Source of the DNA: CAZIAK01 sp964537035
GTDB taxonomy: Bacteria; Planctomycetota; B15-G4
NCBI GenBank assembly: GCA_964537035.1
Contig: CAZIAK010000067.1
Span: 1 to 18,022, forward strand
Direction: 5' to 3'
Length of the DNA: 18,022 bases
Shown here: piece after piece, positions 1 through 7,753 of the stretch
How the letters are laid out: every line of letters begins with the position of its first letter
Position numbering within the stretch: position 1 is the first letter of the stretch
The notes under the pieces: model-generated
What the model was told of the DNA's origin: nothing
The model's database searches: none
What the model saw: only the letters and a program-made list of their open reading frames with translations
Position numbers and translations under genes: made by a program

Positions 1-39
1 CCGCCCTGGGGCTTCGCTATCCTCCCCCCGCTCATTCGT

Positions 40-116
40 GGCGGAGTAGCTCAGTTGGTTAGAGCAGCGGAATCATAATCCGCGTGTCGGGGGTTCGAAT
101 CCCTCCTCCGCTACCA
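40..116 (+). tRNA. tRNA with anticodon CAT (probably elongator tRNA-Met)
   Basis: A full 77-nt cloverleaf can be folded by eye. The acceptor stem GGCGGAG pairs with CTCCGCT (first pair G-U), followed by T8-A9, D-stem GCTC/GAGC, anticodon stem GCGGA/TCCGC closing the loop ATCATAA, a 5-nt variable loop GTGTC, and a T-stem GGGGG/CCCTC around TTCGAAT. The discriminator is A and the CCA end is encoded (114-116). The anticodon CAT could belong to elongator Met or to the lysidine-modified Ile2 tRNA. It is not the initiator, because the first acceptor pair is G-U rather than the mismatched C-A typical of bacterial initiators. The overall sequence resembles common bacterial elongator Met tRNAs, but Ile2 is not excluded. 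Confidence 0.96.
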
Positions 117-152
117 CACTCTTCCGCTGGCTGACCCGGGGCTGGGCCGCCA

Positions 153-175
153 GCTCCGCCGGGGCGGCGGGGAGC
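153..175 (+). terminator. GC-rich hairpin downstream of the tRNA
   Basis: GCTCCGCC (153-160) can pair with GGCGG (166-170) plus AGC (173-175) across a two-G bulge, with loop GGGGC. A wider TGGCT/AGCCA pairing may extend it. There is no T tract, so it is at best a weak or factor-assisted terminator or processing signal after the tRNA. In GC-rich DNA such stems also arise by chance. Confidence 0.25.
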
Positions 176-293
176 CAGATCGAGTTCTGTCGGGTCAGCT
201 GGCCCCGGTGTTTCGGTCTCGGGTCCGGCCCCGACTCCCAGCCCCGACCCAGCGCATGTGAGGCGGGCCGGGGTGCTGGGTATCATCCCAGGC

Positions 294-2333
294 ATGAACG
301 CTCCCATCTGTTGCCGTGCTGCCTGTCTGGCGTTGGTGGCGCTCGCCGCGCCGTGGACCGCGCATCTTCTGGATGACGACACGCTCGTCATCGACCCCAC
401 GATCCATCACCTGGGCGACGACGAGACGCCTGAGTGGAGCGAGGCTCCGGTCGCGCCGTCTGCCGGGGGGCTGGAGTGGTCGTTTGCATCCGCTGGCCAT
501 GATGGCGAGCGGGTGTTGGCCGTCTGGCAGCGCAACGTCAATGACCCCTGGACCCTGACCCTCAACGGCGATGTGCTGGCCACGCTGACGGCTCACGAAG
601 ATCGTCGCGAGGTGCTCTATCCCGTGCCCGCCGAGATGCTGGTGGACGGCGAGAACGTCCTGCGCCTGGTGCCCAGCACCACAACGGACGACATCACCTT
701 TGGCGATGTGCGTTTGCACAGCCAGTCGTTGCGGGAGCTGTTGGACCTGGCAGCGGTGACCATCACGGTGACCGACGCAGAGAGCGGTCTGCCCCTGCCA
801 GCGCGGATCACCCTGCGAACTGTGGCGGGGGAGGCGCCCAGGCTGCATTACGGCGAGGCCCACGGCGCGGCCCTGCGCCCCGGCCTCGTCTACACAGCAG
901 ATGGAGACGCCCGTTTCGAGTTGCCCCGGGGTGACTACGACGTGTGGGCTTCTCGGGGCACGGAGTGGAGCGTGGCTCGGGGCCGGATCACCGTGGGAGA
1001 GACCGGCGCGACGCTCGCCCTGGAGTTGCTCCACGAGCTGAAGCTCGACCACGTGGTGGCGGTGGACACGCACCTGCACACGTTGACCTACAGCGGCCAC
1101 GGTGACTCGTCCATGGAAGAACGGGTGGTGACCTTGGCGGGCGAAGGCGTCGAACTGGCCATCGCCACGGACCACAACGTGAACACCGACTACGGCCCCA
1201 TCCAGAGGTCCGAAGGGCTGGGCGACTGGTACACGTCGGTGGTGGGCAACGAGGTCACCACGGGCATCGGCCACTTCAACGCCTTCCCCCTGGACGCCGA
1301 CGACGAGATCCCCGATCACGGCTTGGGCGATTGGGTCGCACAGGTGGCCGAGATGCGCGATCACGGCGCCGAGGTGGTGATCTTGAACCACCCTCGCTGG
1401 CCCGATCATCAGCGGGGGCCCTACGGTGTCACCGGTCTCGACCAGTTCACCGGAGCGCGGGAGACTGGCGCCGTCTTCAACTTCGACGCCATGGAGCTGG
1501 TCAACTCGACCACCGCCGAGCCCGACCCCGACGTGTTGCTGCGCGACTGGTTCAGCCTGGTGGGGCGGGGTGAGGGCGTGGTCGCCGTGGGCAGCTCAGA
1601 CTCCCACACCGTGGGTGACCCGGTGGGCCAGGGACGCACGTACGTCCTGGGCGACAGCAGCGACCCAGGCCACATCGACGTGGCCGACGTCTGCCGCAAC
1701 ATCGTCGCCGGACGGTGCTCGGTGAGCCTGGGCATCTTCGCCGACCTGAACGTGCAGGGCGGAGGAGGCATGGGCGATGTCGTCGATGCCACGTCGGGCG
1801 CACTCGACCTGGTCTTGCACCTCGCTGCGCCGACCTGGGTGCGGTTGCAGACGGTCCATCTCTACGTCAACGGCGTCGAGGTCTTGCGTCAGGCGGTCAA
1901 CCCCATGGACGGCGTGCACGACGAGTTGCTGCCCCTGAGCATCGACCTGCCAGCCCACGACGCCTACGTTGTGGCGGCGGTGCGAGGCGCGGGCATCGAC
2001 GAGCCCTTCTGGCCCATGCACAACGACTACACCCTGGCGGTGACCAACCCGGTCTTCGCCGACGTGGACGGCGATGGTCAGTGGGCGAGCCCGCGGGCCA
2101 TCGCAGCGGCCCGTCATCAAGCGGACAGCAGTCGTGGCCATGTGCCGCAAGCCGCCGAGTTGAAGACTCTCGATGGTCCCACGGCGATCCACTACCTGAC
2201 CTTCGAGGCCGAACGCCTGGCTGATTTTGCGCAGGCGCGGCTGCAGGCTCTGGGCGCTGAGCTTGCCGCCGAGAGTCGTGAGCTGCGCGGCTTCCTCGAA
2301 GGTCTACGTGGCTCGGAAAGTGGCCAGCGCTGA
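294..2333 (+). CDS. Secreted CehA/McbA-family metallohydrolase (PHP-like)
   Basis: Predicted 679-residue exported metal-dependent hydrolase. The ATG at 294 gives a clean signal peptide (MNAPICCRAACLALVALAAP). A GTG at 258 would add 12 residues in front of it and is less likely. Residues ~25-240 look like beta-rich, non-catalytic modules. The catalytic PHP-like domain starts at DTHLHT (D258, H260, H262) and continues with ATDHN (D293, H294), GNEVTTGIGHFNAF, NHPRW (N365, H366) and GSSDSH (D436, H438). This D-x-H-x-H / TDH / NHP / SDSH order is the metal-ligand signature of CehA/McbA metallohydrolases. Characterised members hydrolyse carbamate or phosphoester compounds, but the substrate here cannot be read from sequence. 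The C-terminal ~240 residues are beta-rich and then helical, of unknown role. It stands alone on the plus strand and converges on the lipoprotein gene 18 nt away. Confidence 0.9.
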   Translation: MNAPICCRAACLALVALAAPWTAHLLDDDTLVIDPTIHHLGDDETPEWSEAPVAPSAGGLEWSFASAGHDGERVLAVWQRNVNDPWTLTLNGDVLATLTAHEDRREVLYPVPAEMLVDGENVLRLVPSTTTDDITFGDVRLHSQSLRELLDLAAVTITVTDAESGLPLPARITLRTVAGEAPRLHYGEAHGAALRPGLVYTADGDARFELPRGDYDVWASRGTEWSVARGRITVGETGATLALELLHELKLDHVVAVDTHLHTLTYSGHGDSSMEERVVTLAGEGVELAIATDHNVNTDYGPIQRSEGLGDWYTSVVGNEVTTGIGHFNAFPLDADDEIPDHGLGDWVAQVAEMRDHGAEVVILNHPRWPDHQRGPYGVTGLDQFTGARETGAVFNFDAMELVNSTTAEPDPDVLLRDWFSLVGRGEGVVAVGSSDSHTVGDPVGQGRTYVLGDSSDPGHIDVADVCRNIVAGRCSVSLGIFADLNVQGGGGMGDVVDATSGALDLVLHLAAPTWVRLQTVHLYVNGVEVLRQAVNPMDGVHDELLPLSIDLPAHDAYVVAAVRGAGIDEPFWPMHNDYTLAVTNPVFADVDGDGQWASPRAIAAARHQADSSRGHVPQAAELKTLDGPTAIHYLTFEAERLADFAQARLQALGAELAAESRELRGFLEGLRGSESGQR

Positions 2334-2344
2334 GTGGCCAGCGC
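2319..2344. repeat. 14-nt imperfect tandem duplication across the stop codon
   Basis: The 12-mer AGTGGCCAGCGC occurs at 2319-2330 and again at 2333-2344, a 14-nt period. The first copy encodes the final Ser-Gly-Gln-Arg of the metallohydrolase, and its TGA stop lies at the junction. It looks like a recent slippage duplication in the 18-nt gap between two convergent genes. Confidence 0.8.
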
Positions 2345-2351
2345 CCGCTGC

Positions 2352-5300
2352 TCAACCGCTGATCGTGAGGGGCAAGGGGTTGCTGATCTGACCGTCGATG
2401 TTCTGCACCGACAACAAGTGTATTCCCGCTGGGAGCCCGGCCGGGAGCTGCACGACGATCTGGCTGTCATCCACGAAGGTGATGGGCAGGGGCGCAGATG
2501 GGTCCTGGTCGAGAATGACGACGCTGGTGGCGAGCAGCTGTTTGCCAGACAACGTCACCAGGCTCGATGAGGTAGCGGGGTCGGGGCTGGCGCTGATCAG
2601 CATGGGCGGCGCACCGTCGGGGCCGTCCCCGGCGATCCAGACAGTGACGGTGTCGTTGGCGTCAGTGATCTGAGTCAGGACTTGGTTGGGATCCACCACC
2701 ACGGTCACGGGGGATGTGCCGTCGTGGGGCACGGTCATGGTCACCCGCTTGGGAGCCAGGTCGATGGGCGCGGCCAGAGGGGGCACGGTGGTCGTGGCCA
2801 GCACCGGGCCGCCGGGGTCCGTGCCAGCGATCACCTGCAGAGGCACGCCAGGTGTGGCCACCGAACCCAGGTTGTGCACGGTGACGGAGAGCTGGTTGGT
2901 CCCCGGGTCGAAGGTCACGTCGGCCTGGGACAGTCCGAGGTCAGGTCGGGCTCCGGTGGGTGCGGGGGCGGCCATGATCTGGGTGATGCTCAGCGCGGTC
3001 TCGGTGCGTCCTGGCAGCTGAAAGGTAGGTCCGTCCCCCAGCTGGTCGTAGTCAAAGGTCACCACCTGGTTGATGGTGGAGGCGGGTTGGCCCAGGCCCG
3101 TGGTAGGACCTGCCGAGAGCTGATAGCGGGCACCCAGCTGCAGCTGCCAGCAGTTCATCGTCACGGACCGCGGGCTGTCCTCGAAGAGATAGACCGTGGC
3201 CTCGAGATCCGTGGGCGTGTTCTTCGCAACCGCGGCAGCGAAGAGGCGTGACGCGCCGGACCAGGTCACCGCGTGCACCGGCATGCCCTGCAGCAGCGAG
3301 AGAGGGTCGGCGCCGATGTAGTACGACACCGCCCTCTCCCAGCCGGATTCGAGAATGCGATCGGTCATCACCCCTTCGGTCGTCTTGTAGGGCCAGCGCG
3401 TGAACAGGCTGTCGGCGGCGTTGGCCAGTCCGGGGAAGCCTGTCACCGCTGTGGGGTTCAGGCGGAACTTGGCGAACTCGCTACCAAACACTGCCAGGTA
3501 GGCGTCCCAATCGGACAGGCCAGAGTTGATGGCCAAGTTGACCGCAGGGCCGTCCATGGCGGGGGCGAGCAGGGCCCCGGCCCAGGTGTCCTCGGCGCCA
3601 TTGATAGGGGCGCTGCCCGGCGCTGGCTCGCCCGCATTGATCCAGGCCGCTGCGAGGGACGACAGGGCATCGAAGGGCGCCCGGTAGCTGTCGTCGCCGG
3701 TGCGCAGCCAGAACGTGCCGGCGAGGTTGTAGAGATACTCGTGGTTCTTCGGGAAGGGGAAGAACTGGCCACTGGGGACGTCTTGCGCCCACCACGATCC
3801 GCTGGGCGAGCCCAAGGTGTCGGTGGGGGCCCACACACCGTGGGGGAACACACCGGCGGGCTTGCCACCGGCCGTCGATGCCGAGTCGCTGATCCAGGCG
3901 TCGATCCAGGCGCGCAGGGGCGCCTCGACCCCGGGGTTGTCCGAGAACCAGAGCAAGAACGGGAACGGCGCCGTGACCCGCCCGCACAGGGGGATGTCGA
4001 GTTGATGGGCCGGGTTGATGGCGATCTGGGTGGCGCTCATGTGGTTGCCCTTGAAGTGCCGGTGCCCGCCCAGATCGGGCTGCAAGAACAGGCTGTCAAA
4101 CGTGTTCACGCTCAGCAGCATGCGCTCAATCGACGAGGCGTCGCCGAAGCGCACCAGGGGGACAACGTGCAGCAGGTTGCCCGTGGCCTCGGCGGTGTGC
4201 TCCACGTCGGCGTAGGCCGCCTGGTACGCAGCTTGCTGATCGATGACCCCCGAGGACCAGATGCCGTCGGAGAACCGCACCAACGCCGAGGCGGAGATGT
4301 CGGAGGCGCCGGGCAGGGCCATGGCCATGACGCCGAAGGCTGGCAGGATCTCCACGTCGTCGGTCCAGCCTCCGCCGATGTCTCCCTCGATCGACTGGCG
4401 ATGAATGCCCCACCACTCGAAGATGTCGAGCCAGGAGTTGAGGCTGCGCACCAGGTCGCGGGCCCAGGTGGGGCCCGAACCTGCCAGGGCGCCCCAGTCG
4501 ACGGCGAGCCAGGGGGCGCCGTCGTTGTCCCACTGATCGGTGGCGTAGAGACGGACGTGGGGGTTGACCGCTGCCCACTGGGGAGCGAGCTGCTGCGCCT
4601 GCCATTGGGCCCGTTCCCAGCTGATGGTGACCCGCTGGGGGTCGAGCCCTCCACGATTGCGCAGCCAGAGGATCTTGCTCTTCTGGCTGTAGGCCAAGTC
4701 GGTGTCGAAGAAGGTCTCGGCCAACGCGCAAGAGCGGCCCATGTTCTGCACCGCGCCCGAGTCAGACGCCTCGTAGCCGTAGAGCAGTCGTTGGCCTTCG
4801 GCGTCCCGGGCCAGGCTCACCTGCAAGGCCAGGAGCAGGGCTGCCCAGTTCTCGGGGTCGTCGGCCAGCACATCGCTCAGCAGTTGTCCCGCCTGATCCA
4901 GCAGAGCGACCTCGGTGCCCGACGTGGCCGGGTGTCCGGCGACCCAGAAGAGGCCGGCGGCCTTGGCTGCCCGCAGCCCGTCGTCGGTGAGCGCAGAGAA
5001 CGCGGCCTGCGCCCCTGGCAGATCACCGGCATTGAACTTGGCGATGGCCGTGGTCAGGTCCGGGTCGCTGGGCGCGTCGCCCAGGAGCAGCACGCCGTTC
5101 TGTCCGATGAGCGGTGGATGGGCTGCGGGGGTGAGCACGAGGGCCTGCAGTGGGGCAGCGCTGAAGGCCTGCACCAGGGTCTCGGTCTTGAGCGTGGGCG
5201 GGTTCTTGGGGTCTTCGTCTTGTAGAAAGGTCCAGGTGATGGGCTGGGCGCCCGTGGGGCTCGTCGCGACGGTGAGCTCGATGAAGCCCTTGCTGGCGTT

Positions 5301-5873
5301 GACGCGCAGCGTGATCGGGACCGCGCTGCCGAACAGGGCCTTGTCGAAGCTGCCTCGGCGAGTGTTGATCTCCAGGCGATCCACATCGGCGACGACGCCG
5401 TTGGCCGTGACCCTCACCTGGTGGCGTGGCGTGGTCACATCTCCGAGCCATAGCGTGACGTCCCAGTTGCCCGGTTCCACATCGGCGCGGAAGACCATGG
5501 GCCCGGCGCTTGAAGTGACGCAGTCGATGGTCGCGCTGGAGAGCACCGAGGGGGGGATGGCCTGGGCCACGGTGATGGCGTCGCCGAACAACGTCCAGGT
5601 GAAGCCCGTGCCGTCCACGGCGTCTTCGGGCGGTGTGGTGAAACCGTAGCCCTGCCCTGCGTCGTAGAGGTCCGCAGGTGTGACGGCTGTGAAGCCGGGC
5701 TCGATGGGGCCGAGGGCATCCTGGAAGTCGAAGAAGAGCGGGGCCGCGTCTGGGCCACCGGCATCGGCGAGGCCGCCGCCCCCGCCGCCTCCACCACCAC
5801 AGCTGACACTGGCCAGCACGAGCAAGCCTGCGAGAAGCGTTCGCGCGGAGCGGTGGATCGAGCACAGGGGCAT
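2352..5873 (-). CDS. Large modular lipoprotein: GBD-like, unassigned glycan-enzyme-like core, CARDB, IPT/TIG
   Basis: Predicted 1173-residue lipoprotein. The start at 5873 is chosen because it directly precedes a lipoprotein signal (MPLCSIHRSARTLLAGLLVL, then ASVSC); the open frame continues 101 codons further up without signal features. Cys25 is followed by nine glycines, a flexible tether. Residues ~40-190 (FFDFQDALGPIEPGFTAV, GYGFTT, then a beta-rich stretch) resemble the galactose-binding-like module found at the N-terminus of many secreted polysaccharide-active proteins. The long central part (~200-960) is rich in Trp and aromatics, with a conspicuous FEWWGIHRQS and GGGWTDDVE block near residues 483-505. 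It suggests an alpha/alpha-toroid carbohydrate enzyme, but I cannot assign a family. After it come a CARDB-like domain (from ARPDLGLSQADVTF, roughly 970-1075) and an IPT/TIG domain (from PPMLISASPDP to the end). Likely role, by inference: surface-anchored polysaccharide binding or cleavage. Confidence 0.85.
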   Translation of the reverse strand: MPLCSIHRSARTLLAGLLVLASVSCGGGGGGGGGLADAGGPDAAPLFFDFQDALGPIEPGFTAVTPADLYDAGQGYGFTTPPEDAVDGTGFTWTLFGDAITVAQAIPPSVLSSATIDCVTSSAGPMVFRADVEPGNWDVTLWLGDVTTPRHQVRVTANGVVADVDRLEINTRRGSFDKALFGSAVPITLRVNASKGFIELTVATSPTGAQPITWTFLQDEDPKNPPTLKTETLVQAFSAAPLQALVLTPAAHPPLIGQNGVLLLGDAPSDPDLTTAIAKFNAGDLPGAQAAFSALTDDGLRAAKAAGLFWVAGHPATSGTEVALLDQAGQLLSDVLADDPENWAALLLALQVSLARDAEGQRLLYGYEASDSGAVQNMGRSCALAETFFDTDLAYSQKSKILWLRNRGGLDPQRVTISWERAQWQAQQLAPQWAAVNPHVRLYATDQWDNDGAPWLAVDWGALAGSGPTWARDLVRSLNSWLDIFEWWGIHRQSIEGDIGGGWTDDVEILPAFGVMAMALPGASDISASALVRFSDGIWSSGVIDQQAAYQAAYADVEHTAEATGNLLHVVPLVRFGDASSIERMLLSVNTFDSLFLQPDLGGHRHFKGNHMSATQIAINPAHQLDIPLCGRVTAPFPFLLWFSDNPGVEAPLRAWIDAWISDSASTAGGKPAGVFPHGVWAPTDTLGSPSGSWWAQDVPSGQFFPFPKNHEYLYNLAGTFWLRTGDDSYRAPFDALSSLAAAWINAGEPAPGSAPINGAEDTWAGALLAPAMDGPAVNLAINSGLSDWDAYLAVFGSEFAKFRLNPTAVTGFPGLANAADSLFTRWPYKTTEGVMTDRILESGWERAVSYYIGADPLSLLQGMPVHAVTWSGASRLFAAAVAKNTPTDLEATVYLFEDSPRSVTMNCWQLQLGARYQLSAGPTTGLGQPASTINQVVTFDYDQLGDGPTFQLPGRTETALSITQIMAAPAPTGARPDLGLSQADVTFDPGTNQLSVTVHNLGSVATPGVPLQVIAGTDPGGPVLATTTVPPLAAPIDLAPKRVTMTVPHDGTSPVTVVVDPNQVLTQITDANDTVTVWIAGDGPDGAPPMLISASPDPATSSSLVTLSGKQLLATSVVILDQDPSAPLPITFVDDSQIVVQLPAGLPAGIHLLSVQNIDGQISNPLPLTISG

Positions 5874-6251
5874 GGTGAAGGGTGCTGAGTCTGAGCGTCC
5901 GGGCCAGCACGGGGGCGTGGTGGGAGATGCCGAGACAGAGACGATGGGGAGAGTCAAGGTGCGGTAGTCATGGGGGAGCAAGGTCTGTGCGGTCAGGCCG
6001 CCGTCTTGCTCGGTGAAGGGTGTGCGCCTGATGATGGCCTTGGAGAGACTCGCGGCGATCCGGACCGGATCGGGACGGATTCTACAGCCAAGGGCTGACA
6101 ACGGGGGCAGGGAGGTCACACCTCCAGCGGGCGGGTGCGAGGCGAGACTGCCTTGCCGAGTCGACCCCGACCGCACGCCGTCTCATGCACGGGGTCGACG
6201 ACATTCGTTTGCGCCCATGCGTCAGGGGCGATCACGTGGGTCCCTCGTCGT
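5874..6251. other. Gene-free stretch between lipoprotein start and nitroreductase end
   Basis: This 378-nt stretch holds the upstream region of the lipoprotein gene and the downstream region of the nitroreductase, both on the minus strand. Frames are open on both strands, but none has a recognisable product. I see a minus-strand TTGACT (5952-5957) without a matching -10, and a short GTCGT/ACGAC hairpin around the nitroreductase stop codon. No convincing promoter or terminator. Confidence 0.5.
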
Positions 6252-6884
6252 TCAGGACGACAACGCTCCCGTGATGGGGTGCTGGCCGAAGCGGTCCACC
6301 GAAGCGAGCTCTTCGAAGTCGAGCAGGCCCAGGCGATCGCCAGGGGGCTGGGTGCCCTTGCCAATGACCACCAAGAGGAGTGGGGCGTGGTCATCAGGGA
6401 GCGCAAGGACCTCGCTCGCCCGCCGCGGGTCGAAGCCGATGAGCGGGCCGGACTCGTAGCCCAGCTCGGTGGCCATGAGCATGATGTTCATTCCGGCCAG
6501 GCCTACGGAGCGGCAGTCTTCGTCTCGGGCCAGGGCGTCGTTTGCCTCGTAGGCCTGAGGGATAGCCGCTTCAAAGATCTCGCGCACCGCCGCCGGAGCG
6601 TCGCGGAGATAGCGGTCGGTGTTCTTGTAGGCGTTGCGGCTGCCGGTGAGCACGAAGACGGCGGAGGCGTCACGCACCTGCGCCTGCCCATACGCCGCCT
6701 CGGCCAGTCGGGCCTTGACCTCCGGGTCGACCACGGCGACGAAGTGCCGGTTCTGCATGTTGTATGACGAGGGCGCGAGGGCGCCCGCTGTGATCAGTGT
6801 GCGCAGCTCGTTCTCGCTGAGCTGATGGGTCGGGTCGAAGTGTCTGACGGAGCGCCGTTGGCGCATGAGATCGAGGACGTTCAT
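6252..6884 (-). CDS. Nitroreductase-family FMN oxidoreductase
   Basis: A 210-residue protein of normal length for the nitroreductase superfamily, which uses FMN and NAD(P)H to reduce nitro groups, quinones or related electrophiles in the cytoplasm. Visible family features are the N-terminal RRSVRHFD (residues 10-17, FMN phosphate contacts), APSSYNMQNRHF (37-48, FMN/ribityl contacts), a central helical region with AYGQAQVRDASAVFVLT, and the C-terminal GLAGMNIMLMATELGYES with GPLIGFDP (128-153), the usual second FMN-binding segment. No signal peptide. It is the last gene of a minus-strand run with the MarR-type regulator and the transporter remnant, starting 38 nt after the remnant's stop. No good ribosome-binding site is visible before the ATG. 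The context suggests MarR-controlled response to an electrophile or xenobiotic; the substrate is unknown. Confidence 0.93.
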   Translation of the reverse strand: MNVLDLMRQRRSVRHFDPTHQLSENELRTLITAGALAPSSYNMQNRHFVAVVDPEVKARLAEAAYGQAQVRDASAVFVLTGSRNAYKNTDRYLRDAPAAVREIFEAAIPQAYEANDALARDEDCRSVGLAGMNIMLMATELGYESGPLIGFDPRRASEVLALPDDHAPLLLVVIGKGTQPPGDRLGLLDFEELASVDRFGQHPITGALSS

Positions 6885-6922
6885 GGGGGAGCTTGCTTGA
6901 GAATGAGTGAGGAGTGAGTGGG

Positions 6923-7066
6923 TCAGTGGGTCGGGAGTGCGGGGGAGAGCGCGTCGAGGGAGTGAGCAGTGCGGGAGAAGTTGAGGACCTTGCCCAGGGA
7001 CGCGTTCAAGCCCGCTTGGGTCGTGATCACGGCACCGACGCCGATGGCCACGAGCGCGAGGATCAT
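6923..7066 (-). pseudogene. 5' remnant of a YdcZ/DUF606-type DMT transporter gene
   Basis: A 47-codon minus-strand ORF. Its ATG at 7066 follows a strong Shine-Dalgarno (GAGGAGGG, about 5 nt spacing), so a real gene start is preserved. The first ~28 residues (MILALVAIGVGAVITTQAGL, then NASLGKVL) are a membrane helix and match the N-terminus of YdcZ/DUF606 small multidrug-type transporters, with the Q-x3-N-x2-L pattern. The family normally continues for ~140 residues with four to five helices. Here the frame runs into low-complexity, non-membrane residues (SRTAHSLDALSPALPTH) and stops. The remaining gene is absent before the nitroreductase start 38 nt downstream. Most likely a deletion remnant. 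An alternative is a functional single-helix small protein that kept its translation signals. Confidence 0.58.
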
Positions 7067-7170
7067 GGCGCCCTCCTCGTCGCCAGCCTGTAGGGGGAGC
7101 GTTCGCCAGCGCTGGTCATGGACGGGACCCCGTTTGCAGTCTCATGTCGAAATGAATGATGAGTTATCAA

Positions 7171-7182
7171 ATGACTGGTCAT
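7171..7182. promoter_or_regulatory. Candidate MarR operator B
   Basis: ATGAC-TG-GTCAT is a perfect-arm inverted repeat in an AT-rich patch (about 7141-7195) inside GC-rich DNA. It lies 105 nt upstream of the transporter-remnant start. Its core TGACTGGTC matches the TGACTAGTC core in front of the marR-type gene with one mismatch. A further half-like copy, CTGGTCATG, occurs at 7112-7120 as well as at 7175-7183. The role is inferred from position and symmetry. Confidence 0.5.
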
Positions 7183-7222
7183 GTAAATATCCGTGAAGCT
7201 GGTGATGCGGAAGGAGAGAGGC

Positions 7223-7717
7223 TCAGCCGAGGCTGTTGCGGACCCTGTTGAGCAGCCGGATCAGCTCTTTGGTCTCGGCCTTCGTGAGCGCGCTGAACAG
7301 CTCCTCGTCGAGCTCAAGCACGGGCTTGTCGAGGGAGGCCAGCAGCTTGCGGCCGGCTGCCGTGATCAGGCAGCGCACCTGGCGCCGATCGTCCGCTGCC
7401 CGCTCGCGGGTGACCAGGCTCTTGCGCTCGAGCCGGTCGATCATGCGAGTGATGCCCGGGGTGCGCTCGATCATGCGCGCCGCGACCTCAAGGGTCGGCA
7501 GCCCTTTCTTTCCGGCGCCGCGGAGGATGCGCAGCACGTTGTACTGCTGCAGCGTCAGGTCACCCCGGCCGCTCATCAGGTCTTGGAGGGGCCAGCGCAG
7601 CCGCTCGGTGGTCATGAGCATGGCCACCACGGCTTCCGCGCCGGGGGAGCTGAAGGGCTTGGTCTGGCGGATGGCCTCTTGAACAGAGGGCCCGGGTGGT
7701 TGCTTTGAAGGTGTCAT
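7223..7717 (-). CDS. MarR-family transcriptional regulator
   Basis: A 164-residue winged-helix regulator; the family is usually dimeric, autorepressing and released by small phenolic or electrophilic ligands. The ATG at 7717 is preferred; an in-frame TTG at 7753 would add 12 residues but lies within the promoter/operator. Visible features are an N-terminal helix, DLTLQQYNVLRIL (53-65, start of the wHTH), LPTLEVAARMIERTPGIT (73-90, helix-turn-helix), RMIDRLERKSLVTRERAADD (91-110, recognition helix) and RRQVRCLITAAGRKLL (wing and following helix), then a C-terminal dimerisation helix with Glu/Leu repeats. It is followed on the same strand by the transporter remnant (156-nt gap with operator-like site B) and the nitroreductase, a common MarR target type. 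Confidence 0.93.
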   Translation of the reverse strand: MTPSKQPPGPSVQEAIRQTKPFSSPGAEAVVAMLMTTERLRWPLQDLMSGRGDLTLQQYNVLRILRGAGKKGLPTLEVAARMIERTPGITRMIDRLERKSLVTRERAADDRRQVRCLITAAGRKLLASLDKPVLELDEELFSALTKAETKELIRLLNRVRNSLG

Positions 7718-7724
7718 GGAGAGG

Positions 7725-7753
7725 ACTATCGGACTAAAAACGAGACTAGTCAA
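7725..7753 (-). promoter_or_regulatory. Sigma70-like promoter of the marR-type gene, possibly leaderless
   Basis: On the minus strand TTGACT (7753-7748) is separated by exactly 17 nt from GATAGT (7730-7725). The ATG begins only 7 nt after the -10, at the position where transcription would be expected to start. A leaderless mRNA would explain why no ribosome-binding site is visible before this ATG. The -35 is inside the operator-like palindromes. Confidence 0.5.

Noticed and set aside
276..291. CTGGG-tatcat-CCCAG hairpin just before the metallohydrolase ATG
   Set aside because: Only 5 bp; could mask the ribosome-binding site, but too weak to call in GC-rich DNA.
59..400. Minus-strand ORF ending in ...GGGIRTPDTRIMIPLL
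   Set aside because: Its C-terminal part is the reverse translation of the tRNA, a well-known spurious protein signature; the rest overlaps the metallohydrolase start.
195..1409. 404-residue minus-strand ORF antisense to the metallohydrolase
   Set aside because: Histidine/glutamine/valine-rich shadow produced by high-GC third positions; the plus-strand product has clear catalytic motifs.
3273..5225. 650-residue plus-strand ORF inside the lipoprotein gene
   Set aside because: Repetitive Gly/Arg/Gln/Val composition with no domain, typical of an antisense shadow; the minus-strand frame has a lipoprotein signal and recognisable domains.
5874..6022. Direct repeat GGTGAAGGGTG at 5874 and 6012
   Set aside because: An 11-mer repeat is expected several times by chance in a window of this size and composition.
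6896..6935. GAGTGA/GGTCAGTGG-like repeats before the nitroreductase
   Set aside because: Short imperfect low-complexity run, probably drift in the deleted segment; no defined unit.
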